Assembly (NCBI GenBank): GCA_015680685.1
Contig: MNCI01000640.1
Location: 149,524 to 187,283 of the forward strand
Direction: 5' to 3'
Length of the DNA stretch: 37,760 nt
From: Gnetum montanum
Lineage: Eukaryota > Streptophyta > Gnetopsida > Gnetales > Gnetaceae
Below are positions 1-9,899 of the stretch, piece after piece. The position numbers were made by a program, and so were the translations under genes. The notes below the pieces were generated by a model. That model did not search any database. It worked only from the letters and a program-made list of their open reading frames with translations, and was not told the DNA's origin. Position 1 is the first letter of the stretch. Each line of letters opens with the position of its first letter.

Positions 1-1225
1 ATGATGATCTGTGGGTTTTATCAATAAGGACCTTGGGTGGTAGAGAAAAAGGCTATGTGATGGTACATAGGAACATTGATTCGGAGGGATAATAATAATA
101 GGGAAAGAATGTTATGAAAAATAAGCTGAGGGTAAGAGATGGTGGGTGTGAGCTATGTCATAAGTGAAGATTACAAAAGATTATACAAGTGGGTCCTCCC
201 CAAAGCAGGTTTCAACCTACAATGCCCTTGTGTAACCACACTTAAAAGTGTCCATGGGCACCAGAAGGGTTAAATGTAATCCACACTGATTTCACAAAAC
301 ACACACATGTAAATATCACCAAAATGAGGCAAGAATTCTATGTTACACACGACACGAGCTACAATTACATGAATAGTGAGATGAGATGAACTATAGAAAG
401 GGATTGTAGAGATTGGGACATAAGGTAACTGACCCAAGGCGCAGTGAATCCTACGTGTAAAGCATGATTAAGGTGCCATTAACCCATCGTTCCAAGATCA
501 GGACCAAGTCCATTCCTCTAATCAGTGGCACCGCATTGTTTCATCCCATGATGAGCGACTATGAGAGTACCAGAACAACAAAGCATATGATCACTTGACA
601 TTTTTTGCAAGGGAGGAGTGATATTTGTTTTGTGGCACTTTTCTTTGTTGTTTTTTTTTATTTCTGCCAACCTTCAGGCATGGGTGCATGTCTTTCTAGT
701 GGGATCCCCCTAGAATAGCATTGGATTTTTGAGTGCCCTTTTGATTACTCTTACTCCCATTTTTTGTTAGATCTACAAGGATCTTAGTACAACCACATTG
801 CATGCTAACTTCCACAGACGTCACCAAGGAGAATCCTCAAGTCCCCTTGATGTCAACCCCACTCATTCCCTCTTGATCCATCCTTCTTCATTCTGGGTAC
901 AATTAACACAAAATTAATTTTAAGTTTTTTTAAAATGTCAAGAATATCACTGTACCCTCGATCAAAACCTCTTATTTGTAGAATGGATGAGTGGGTGTAA
1001 TGGGCTTACTGTCCACATCATTGATCACTCGAGACTTGATAACATAGAACACACCTCAACCAACAAGCCACATGAGTGTTTTATTCATAGATGAGATTAC
1101 TTATAAAAATGTAAAAAGAAAAAAAGAAAAAAATGATAAAACAAGAAATTGAAAACTGAAAAACTGAAAAACAAAAAGTTTTAAAATTAAAGAAAATAAA
1201 AAGTCATTATTAATCCTACTTGTTA
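1..1225 (-). other. 3' non-coding tail of non-autonomous LTR element M1
   Basis: Read on the minus strand, this follows the gag stop codon of M1 directly. It starts with a pyrimidine-rich tract (seen as A-rich DNA at about 1105-1200 on the + strand) and continues as non-coding sequence to the window edge. It is recognisably similar to the 3' region of P1 (30088-31000). In both, the tract is followed by a block containing 'atcaag', then by 'caaggggact/att', then by 'aaagacatg...acccatgc'. No protease, RT or integrase motif is visible. The element's 3' LTR would lie beyond position 1. Confidence 0.6.
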
Positions 1226-3215
1226 CTAGAATGGGGAATATCCCCCATAACTAAAAAGTTTAGGATGGTAAGGATTAATAAATGGAAGATGAGGATCCTT
1301 GCGTGTTGGAAATATTGAAACTTTTTCATACTTACCCCATTGGGTTTCACACACTGGATTGTAGTAAGCATAGTGGGGCAATTTATGAGATGTGGTTCTC
1401 AGATAACGAGTTGACCCACTATGATACTTGGGATCGTTAGATGGTATGCAAGGATTGGGATGTTGCCCTCCATGGTTGTGTTCATTAGGTCGTATGGTTG
1501 TTGGAGTGTTAATTGGTGGCCTTAATGAAGTAACATGAGGCATTGGCTTCGAAGGTAAGGGTGCACCACAGTGTTGGGCTTGTGCTGAGCTGGAGGATGT
1601 AGTGGCCTTGGAATTGTGTTGTCCCTTCTTACGGTCATGTTTAAAGAAGGGATTCTTTTGATGTTGAGGAGGCCTCTCACTACTGTTGGTAATATTAGCA
1701 CAAGTAGCATTCGGGGGTTGTTGTTGTGGTGTAGACACCTTAGGAATAGTTGGTAGCGATGTAGAAGGAGGGAAAGGATGAGAATGTTGAAAATTAGGAG
1801 AAGTGTAAGGTGCACAAGGTGGTGGTTGTGTTGGAAAGGATATGGGTTGATAGTATTGAGGAGAATAATAATGCAGTGAGATAGAGTATGTTGGCCTAGT
1901 TGGGAAAATATGATGTTGAACTAGATAAGCATTTGAGTTTGAATGGTACAAAGGATGTCTCCAGTTTAGGGGTGGCTTCCCCCACGACTGGGATTGTTGC
2001 CACTGTGATCGAACACAGTATCTTTGTACAAACTCTGGATGTAATGTGCCTCCCCAATGCTCATATAAATGTAACAAGATTGAGCATTGGCCCTTGGGGT
2101 GATCATATAGGCAAATGTTGCATTCATACATGTGATTGGTAGTTGAGCTCTTATTTTCCTTATCCCTTCTTTTCGATTGTCTAATGATACTTTGTCCTGC
2201 TTCTCAGGTTTTTAGAACTCTATCTCCAATGATATCGATAAATTCTCCACACTTTTTATGTGTCCATTCCAACATCTTATTAATATTTTCCTTGAATTCC
2301 TCTAATGTTTGTTGTATTGGAAAAGATGGTTCTTCCTCCTTAAGATTGGTTGATTTCTCCTTTTTGTGATTATGGACCTTTGTTAAGTTGAGATTTTGGT
2401 CCCATTGATGTTTTTCAACACTCTCCCATTTAGCCATTTCTACTTCCTCTTTTACTACTTGCTTAATAAGCTCTTGGACTTGATGGGTTCGTAGTTCATA
2501 TAGTTGACCTTGGGCATACATCCCAAGGATTTCTCTTGTTGCATCACGAAGCTCATCAATGATATGGTACATTAGCCTTTCCTCGGAAAACCCATGCCTT
2601 GGATAGTTGTTTAACAATGCATAATATCTTTCTAAGGCCATGTCCAAGGGTTCATGTTGTGCTTGTTTCCACCCTTGGATCTATTTTCCTCAAGGCTAAC
2701 ACTCTTGCGTAGGTTTGATATCTTTCATTAAAGGCTTCTACCATTGTTGGCCAACGTCGTATTGAATTTGGTTTTAACAATCTATACCATACTTTTGCTT
2801 GGCCAACGAGTGTCATAGGGAAGAGCTTGAGTTTTTGCCAACTATTATCAATGTTGTTCCATGTATAAGCATTATAGAAGGCTTGTAAATGTTGATGCGG
2901 ATCTAAGTCATAGCCTCCTGAAAAATTAGGGAAGTTTTTAAAATCGAGCCTGGGTAGACGGCTCTCTTTACGATGCCTACGGGAGATTCAAACAGCCTCT
3001 TGTATTTGCGTTAGGCTTGTAGTGGCCAGTAGGGGTTCATCATCATCAAGTAATTTATGCTTTTATGTGTTGGGATGATGTTGCTTCCATTTATGTTTAT
3101 AAGAAACCCCCACCTTGTGTTACATACTCCAATCTTCATTATCATATAATTCGTTGGTTATCCAATGAACTTCCTCACTAGGTGTGGCATTATTGTAGTC
3201 TTGTAGGAGAGGCAT
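1226..3215 (-). pseudogene. Gag polyprotein of LTR element M1 (Athila-like Ty3/gypsy), lightly broken
   Basis: Gag would form the virus-like particle that packages the element RNA. The ATG at 3215-3213 lies 144 nt inside the LTR edge, and the same start is used in P1 (14012) and D (9900). Going downstream, the capsid-like core has motifs DLDPHQHLQAFY, AKVWYRLL and PRHGFSEERLMYHIIDEL, which match the Athila gag pattern. A CCHC-like knuckle (CNICLYDHPKGQC, spacing CX2CX3HX4C) lies near 2130, and a Pro/Gln-rich C-terminus ends at 1226. The span is about 663 codons. Damage seen: in-frame stops at 3120, 3063, 2988 and 2204 and one frameshift near 2675. The two large open pieces (2647-2204 and 2131-1226) share a frame and are separated by little more than one TGA. 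This is the best preserved gag in the window. Confidence 0.8.
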
Positions 3216-3340
3216 GGTTGTGCAATTGTGTGTGAATTTATATGTGACTTTTTTTTATAATTATTTCTTTGTAAAAGATATATCATTAATTCCTATACAG
3301 CGACCTTGTATGATATAACTAACCTAGATAACTAGCATCA

Positions 3341-3358
3341 TCCCCAACAACAGCGCCA
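3341..3358 (-). other. Primer binding site of M1 (tRNA-Asp type)
   Basis: The minus strand reads TGGCGCTGTTGTTGGGGA, one base inside the LTR edge. The 3' end of plant tRNA-Asp(GTC) is complementary to TGGCGCCGTTGCCGGGGA, so only three positions differ. It marks the start of minus-strand DNA synthesis and fixes the element as minus-oriented, with this LTR as the 5' LTR. Confidence 0.85.
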
Positions 3359-4082
3359 ATGATGAGTGACGAGGTACCCCTACACTCAACCACACGAATA
3401 CGAGTGTTACATGCACGATCTAGTCAAACTCCATAGATGGACTAGTTGTGGCATCTAGATAGTTACCTTAGGTCACAGTTTGCTATCTTCCCATTGGACT
3501 AGTATTAACTTTGTCACATATGGTTTAGTCCAGAGTGAGGTGTATGATGTGTTCTATGCTAATGCTACTCCTGAAGGCAATGGAAGATAATATTAACTAA
3601 GCTAAGAGAGAAGGGTGAGAGAGAATCTAAGCTAGCCTAAGTGTGACGAGCATTCATTCCTTGATTATCCATACACATCTTGGACTTCGTGCATGACTAC
3701 CACTAGGATTACCAAGCGTAGATCCTAGGTACGCTACTGGGTTACCAAGTAGTCACACTTAAATGCTCGTAATCAAGTCATACTCATTCTGCGTTTAATA
3801 GGATTTTAAGGGTGAGAGAGATTAATTAGGAAAGTAGTAAATAACAAGTAAATAAATAATTAAACTAAGTGAATGTTGTAATGATGAAGTAATCTTGATC
3901 TTTATTTCTGGTCATGTGCATGTCCAAGTACGTCACACTCGAATAAAGGATGTCGTACAATTACAATCACCACACTGTAGGCATACACTGGGAGGAAAAA
4001 GGTTGAGAGAAAAACAAGAACTAAAACTTTAACACTTAAAATAGACCTAGAAACTAACTCCTTGACTCATCTATCTACCTCT

Positions 4083-4090
4083 TATTTATA
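4083..4090 (-). promoter_or_regulatory. TATA box of the M1 LTR promoter
   Basis: The minus strand reads TATAAATA, about 100 bp from the U3 end of the LTR. The same element sits at the matching place in M2 (36698-36705), P1 (32471-32478, and decayed at 13138-13145) and D (9000-9007). Confidence 0.65.
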
Positions 4091-4107
4091 GATGAGGAGA
4101 CAGGCTG

Positions 4108-4175
4108 CAATATCGCATATGCGATATCGCGGTTGGGTTGTGATATCGCGGTTGGTTGCGATATCGCGGTCGCCC
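4108..4175 (-). repeat. GC-rich palindromic repeats in the M1 U3
   Basis: The 10-bp palindrome GCGATATCGC occurs twice (4121-4130 and 4158-4167), with a third copy damaged at one end (around 4141-4150). The 8-bp palindrome GCATATGC overlaps the first copy at 4115-4122. The copies are spaced 18-19 bp apart, each followed by GGTTG or GGTCG. In a window this AT-rich the CpG density stands out. The cluster directly abuts the TATA box. Confidence 0.8.
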
Positions 4176-4191
4176 AAAATGCAACTCATCA

Positions 4192-6839
4192 CCAACAATT
4201 TCACTATAAACACTTTAATAATAAGAGAAATATTTTTTTAATTTAATCAAACATGGAATTTTGAATAATTAGAATAATAAGAATCAAAATCCATCTTTTA
4301 TGCCCAAGAAATAGAAGTATTACATTGATCCATAAAAACTTAAAGATCTAATGATTTCTTAACCATTTTAGAATTGGTCAATTTGAAAAGTAGAAAGGAT
4401 TTAGAAAAATAGCAAGCATGCAAAACATTAATTCAATAATGTTCAAGAATAGTTTGAATCACTAGTGTAAAACCCTTATTTAGGTGAATACATCTAACAA
4501 TCTATAGAAGTGTGTATCATGACAAAGATTTATATAAATCATCAAGTAAAATAAAATCAAAAGCTTCAAAATTATTTAGTCTGTAGAGTCTGAGAGATAT
4601 TGGTATTCTCCATCTTCATATTATTTCTCAGGCATTACCATATTATTTTATCACTATGGTTGTTATACTCGTTCACCAATACAACCTTGTTTGTCATTTT
4701 GGTTTTGCTATTTTTCAACTATAGATGATGTTGCAAAAATTGAATTGACACAAACACATAGTTTAGTATGATTCTACTCTCTAATAGATAAAATGAACCT
4801 CATTATTGGTGTAAAAAGGATATTAAACTATTAACCCTAGTGTAAAAATATGGTTGTTGCAACTAGATGGAATGAGGTTCATTGTGAGCATCATGTTTAT
4901 GATCCTTCACTTTGGTGATCCCTACAAGTACTTCACTCCCTTACATATTAGAGCATCATAACTAGAAATACTGACAAATCTTGGGTATATTTTAAATTTT
5001 TCTTCAAACAAGGCACTTTCCACATAACACTATTCCTAACAAGTAGGAAATCCAAGTGTAGCAAAGGCATCCTCCTATGAAAATTCTAGATGTTAAACTT
5101 TTTGTCATGTAATGTAAGAAAAATTTAGGTTGTTCTTATATTATTGCTACAATCTCATCTTTCCCCTTAGATTTTGTGACCCAAAACTCACAAAATTCCC
5201 TAATGACATGGCAATGGTTAAGGATTTTCAACCCTTTTCCTTCCAACAACATAGAAATTTCTATGTGGACAATGTCAAAGAAATTTGAAAAATCATATTC
5301 ACGATAAGTAATTCATCTTCAATTATGTGACAATAGTACTCCTACATTTTTTGATGCATCTCTTGCTTAATAAGATGATAGTATATGCACCTTTAAAAAT
5401 ACGCTAGTGCAAGCGCTTCAAGATTTCATCATTATCTTCTACTAATTCATCATTTGGAAACAACTGTGAAAAAAATGATTAAATTTCTATACCTCTAGTT
5501 TGGGTGGCATGGAATCAAACGAGAATTATAAGTTTTAGAAGATTTTTTTATAACATTATTGTTATAACAATTATAAGCCAAGAAGGTCCTCCTTAGCAAC
5601 CATGAATAAGTGGATCCTTGTTGCATTTTGAGTTCATAATAAAAATCCTTGGCCAAGAAATATGACGTGCATATCAGGGTTGATAACTCTCTTGAACAAA
5701 ACCTATACCGAAACATAAACTTGAAATGGATGGTAAAAAAAGAGGTAACTTGAGAATCCAATGTGAAATACCTAATGAGCTATCTTTCAAGCTTATCCCA
5801 AGGGACGAGAATACTAGCCTAGGGATATGCATCACATTTGACCACTAAAAGTAACCCATCCCTAAAGCACTGTCAAACCTCCACAACTCTAATGTGCTCT
5901 GCACATTAGAAAACTACACCTCCAAGAGATAAAGCTATCACTAAAGCAATTAACTCAAGATCTTTCCAAACCATTAAACCCAAGTATGAGGACATTGTTG
6001 CCAAGCTAGACAATATGCATCTCAACTAGCCATCATAAAAAATGGAAAGGCTACTAATTATCTCAAGTCCCCTTGGGATATTGACTCATATTTAACAAAG
6101 AACCTCACAAGTGAAACCATGTTGTACCCTTTCAAATTGGTCCACAAATTTACATAGATTTCTACTTTAATCATCATAACTAATGGATTACATGCTTTAT
6201 CTACATGAAATGTTTTTTGATTGCACTCTAATCAAACTTGTCATATGGCCTTAAGCTAAATGGTGACATCTTTTGCATGTACCCCTTGGATATCTAAACT
6301 TAATAACCATGTCCAAAGATCCATTTCGGGGATGCCAACCACTCTTATAATTAAGCCACTAATAGCCTTTTGAAAAGAATAATTCTTAAATAAATGATTA
6401 AAAGTCTGAAATTGATAATGGCAAAGGATACACCATTAGACCATGTGGTAGTTCCTATGTTGGAGATTTATAGCTATTAAAACAACATGATAGCCCAAGA
6501 AACAATAGAAGAAATAAACATTTGAATGGCATTGAAGCTTCTAAAGCTGAGACCATCTTCCCATATATCCAAATGAGAGGTCAAAATGAACAAGATTTAG
6601 TTCTTTCTATTAAAAGAGAAAAAAAATCAAATCCCAATTCCTTCCAAATGGAGGGTTCCACCATGAGAGGGTTGTAAGAATACTTTCAATCTCAATGAAA
6701 ATTCCTCCCCTAGGTAATGAGGAACAAGGAAGAAAGCATATCCTATTTGCCACAAAATGATTAACCTTGTTAAACTTGCAACAATTAAGAAAAACTTATA
6801 GCCTTCAAAAATATTTATTCCATACTAACAACCAATCTT
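4192..6839. other. Decayed DNA, no clear gene
   Basis: This is the flank into which M1 inserted. I see no LTR boundary, primer site or convincing protein domain. An 88-codon minus-strand open stretch (5761-5495) lies in frame-broken sequence that continues downstream of the LINE fragment at 6840. Parts of 6840-5500 could be the rest of that LINE, but I recognise no motif. Confidence 0.4.
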
Positions 6840-7745
6840 CATTAACCTAGAAAAGATTCTATGCATACTTATCCTTCCTTAAAGGATTATGAACCTAAAA
6901 ATTGCATGAAATGTCATCCCTTCTAAATGGATCCTCAAACTATTAAGGAGGACAAAGGTGTCAAATGGAGAGAACTATACTTATGTTGTACAAAATGGAT
7001 TCATGGCTTGTTAGTTAAAGGCTAAACCTCATTGTCCATCTTCATTATCAAAAAGAGATTTTATTCTTTCTTTAAGCAAATGCCATAATCCATTGCCATC
7101 TTTAGATGTGCTACATGTTTCCATCATACCAGATGAAATTTATGATACTTCTTCAAACCTCTTTATAGAAAACTCCAAATGCTTGTATTCAATTTATCAA
7201 AAATTGTAGCCTTAGAAGGATCAAAACAAGCATGACATAAATTGAAATGTTGGAAAACATGGCTTTAGAAATCATTAATTTTCTTACTGCTAATAACTAC
7301 AAACCTTTCCAAACTACCAGCTTCCTCTACAATTTATTAATTAAAGACATCTAGAATATAGACTTTGTTAGACTAAAGAATAGAGGCTAACTCAGATAAT
7401 TAATGGAAAAAATTTCTTTCTTGCAATGTACAATATATAAAATATGCTAGACTCTTAAGTGTTGGGTAGTTCATCTTTAGACATTCAATTTTTTATTAAT
7501 TTACAACCAACCTAATTAATCATCTTAAAAATTTCAAAGTATCTCAATCCTTATGTGCCTTATCAATAGCAACTTTGAAAAATATGATTGTGTCATATGT
7601 AAAATGTTCGATGATGCCCCACCTCCTACACCCTACTTCCTAACGAAAGAAGGATTACACACTAAACTTTTATAAACACCTTAGGAGACTATTCATCGAA
7701 ATAGAGAATAAGTATGTACAAAGATTATGGGGATCTGCCTCAATA
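6840..7745 (-). pseudogene. LINE reverse transcriptase fragment, decayed
   Basis: Read on the minus strand, the order of motifs is that of a plant non-LTR retrotransposon RT. A degenerate 'G..QADPLSP..F' block lies near 7725-7660 (read as EADPHNLCTYLFSISMNSLL). A degenerate FADD box lies at 7603-7589 (FTYDTIIFFK). Next come a linker, then the C-terminal block typical of L1-like RTs (DKLNTSIWSFL*RGLKKYH, near 7200-7130) and a tract resembling '.KW.........KY'. Many stops and frame changes interrupt it, and the endonuclease and N-terminal RT are not recognisable. In an active copy the enzyme would reverse transcribe LINE RNA at the nick site. Confidence 0.6.
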
Positions 7746-8889
7746 GACCCTAAAAGGATTCCATTTCATACTTTTCTAAGCCAAATTAGCTTAGAGAATA
7801 AAGAAATCCTCCCTCTACTAATCAATCTAAAAAATGAAAACTTTATCAACCATAAGGAGCAAAGCTCAACTCAAATCTCTCAAAGATGGCTCATACTTGA
7901 AGCACTAAAGCTCAAGAAAAAGCAATAATAATAGGAAAATTTTCACCTTTCTTGGCTACTCCCTTATTCAAGTGCTTTCACCCTTGTTTCCTTACCTCAA
8001 GCTCTCTTAGACACTCTTATCCTTTCTACAAACTCTCTTATCTTTTTCATCCTTTTATAGCTGCTGGAACAATCCTTGGTGTTTCCTAACCATTAATCTT
8101 CCATTTATAAATTATGAAGTTTTTGAAATTTTTCTTTTTCTTGGACTACAAGTAATTATAGTTCACACTCTTTTTAAATTATCTAGCCTACAACTAGAAT
8201 ACTACTTGCAACTTGCTTACACTATTAAAACTTTGAATATTTCTTCTTTTTTTAATGTTGACTACAACTAACTACACCTTGTAGCTTAAGATTGTGATCT
8301 CACTACCACTTGTAGTACTCCACAAGTTGCTATCTGAGATTTAAAAATTGAATTTCTTTGATTTTTCATAAAATGTGGCTGAATTTGGCTCAAAGTAGTC
8401 CACAACTTCATATTGTGATTAACTGCAACTTATGATCTCATCACAGTTGTCTTCTTAGAGATAAACACACATCCAAACAACTTCAAAATGACTCCAAAAG
8501 CTAAAAAAAGCATTTCTAAGACTCCTATGATATATTAAAAATAATAAATATAAGGAAGATAGGGTAACATCCTTATCATCTCCCTCATACTTAAAAATAT
8601 CATTCTTAATGACCTCTCACAAGTTGGAAGGCACCATGCTCCCATGACTCATCTCCACAATTTTCATGACTCAATGCATTAATATCATTACAAGACTAAG
8701 TATTACATCTAATTAAAACACTTGAGAATTTGGTTTTGAGCTTCACTCACTCTTAGAGGCTTATCCTTGTGTTCCACCATGCTTCTAATAATGCATCACC
8801 ATCTTGAGATGCCTCAATTGCACTTCTATAGTAACTCAAACTTGCACAAAGATGCAAAAAAAAAAATGGAAAAGATACATTAGTATTTT
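7746..8889. other. Non-coding decayed DNA
   Basis: No coding domain seen. Between 8150 and 8460 short phrases such as 'actacaact', 'cttgtagt' and 'ccacaactt' recur irregularly, which may be remains of tandem repeats in an old LTR or UTR. The sequence is AT-rich. Confidence 0.35.
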
Positions 8890-9757
8890 ATGAAAAGTTA
8901 ATAAGTCCATTGTGTCAACATGCATGCATCAACACAACCCCGTTGACACATCCTATGATGCGTTGACACATTTGCATTAATGCAGTTTGGTCCTTTTCCT
9001 ATATAAATGTGCATGTCATCCACAATTATGGCACGTATGGTTATTCTAGTAGCTAGATTTTTGCTGTTTTCTTCCATAGGACTTGGCCAAACTTTTTTTT
9101 AAGTACCTATAGTGTGGATAGAATTGATTGTATAGAATTTTATTCAAGTGCATGATTTACCTGAACAATTCAGCATTTTGGCAATAAAATCAAGATTAAT
9201 TTTCTCCATTGTAGCACTTGGAATAGTTTTATTTTATTTTTAGTAATTTACTTCATGATGCATTTTACTCTCCAATGCCTAGATAATTAATATTTTATTA
9301 CATAAACACATAAGTATAACCAATTCAAACAGAAGGTATTAGTATTTTGTAATCCAATAAATGGATAATTGGTACACCCAACAATAACCATTTAGTAACC
9401 TAATAACATTAGTACAATTTCAGGGTACAAAGGAAGAGTGGGAATGGATGCTTCATACTTAGGGTGGTTTAGATTTTTTTAGTTCCATAGTTAATTAGAA
9501 ATTAAAATTTTAATTATTTTATTATCTTAAATATTTTAATCATAAAAAATAATAAAAATAAATGCATCTTAAACCTCAATCACACTTAACCATATCAATT
9601 AAGCTACACAAGTGGTCATCAGGATGACAATGACCAACAATGCCATTCTTAATTATATAGGATACTATTAACCCAATGTTTAATGAAATTTGATTAGATT
9701 ATTTCTACACATTGGTGATTTGTATAGTTAACTATAGGGAACTCTTGCCGCTCAGCA
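8890..9757 (+). repeat. Old 5' LTR of element D
   Basis: Homologous over most of its length to the P1 LTRs. It shows the same TATA block (ATATAAATGTGCATG at 9001), the same 'tattcaagtg' and 'aataa.atc.agatt' blocks in the same order, and the same end (GCCGCTCAGCA, compare ATCACTCAGCA at 33209). The 3' boundary at 9757 is fixed by the primer site that follows. The 5' boundary is only approximate because the first ~100 bp are not alignable by eye. The gag of D follows in the same orientation. Confidence 0.65.
9000..9007 (+). promoter_or_regulatory. TATA box of the D LTR
   Basis: TATATAAA followed by TGTGCATG, aligned with TATAAATATGCATG in the 3' LTR of P1 (32471). Confidence 0.5.
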
Positions 9758-9758
9758 T

Positions 9759-9776
9759 TCATGCCATTATCAAGGA
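9759..9776 (+). other. Degraded primer binding site of D
   Basis: TCATGCCATTATCAAGGA sits one base after the LTR end. It matches the tRNA-Asp complement TGGCGCCGTTGCCGGGGA at 10 of 18 positions, and most mismatches are transitions. Position and spacing equal those in P1 and M1. Confidence 0.55.
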
Positions 9777-9899
9777 CTGCGATGTGCTAAGTGTTCTAGA
9801 CAATCAATTCATATAAGGATTGTTATAAGAACATAAAAAATCATCCTTAGGAAAATAATAATATTTTATTTAAGACATACTTTAAGAATAAACTAACAT

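Larger units (their letters stand above)
3360..4191 (-). repeat. 5' LTR of M1
   Basis: The boundaries come from the primer site at one end and the terminal inverted repeat TGATGAGT / ACTCATCA at the two ends, giving 832 bp. The sequence is homologous to the LTRs of M2 (35949), M3 (37100) and, more distantly, P1 (12895, 32215). On the minus strand it contains GC-rich palindromic repeats (4108-4175) just upstream of a TATA box (4090-4083). It also contains an imperfect inverted repeat at 3695-3754. The 5-bp flank after 4191 is CCAAC; its partner lies outside the window. Confidence 0.8.

Noticed and set aside
611-620. Purine run GGGAGGAG followed by TG, like a polypurine tract and + strand LTR start
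   Set aside because: The surrounding DNA is the minus-strand M1 tail, shared with P1, and no LTR end or homologous LTR follows.
3341-3358. tRNA gene fragment
   Set aside because: Only the 18-nt complement of a tRNA 3' end is present, next to an LTR; no cloverleaf surrounds it.
6901-7020. Open + strand stretch opposite the LINE remnant
   Set aside because: No domain, and the minus strand carries the recognisable RT blocks.
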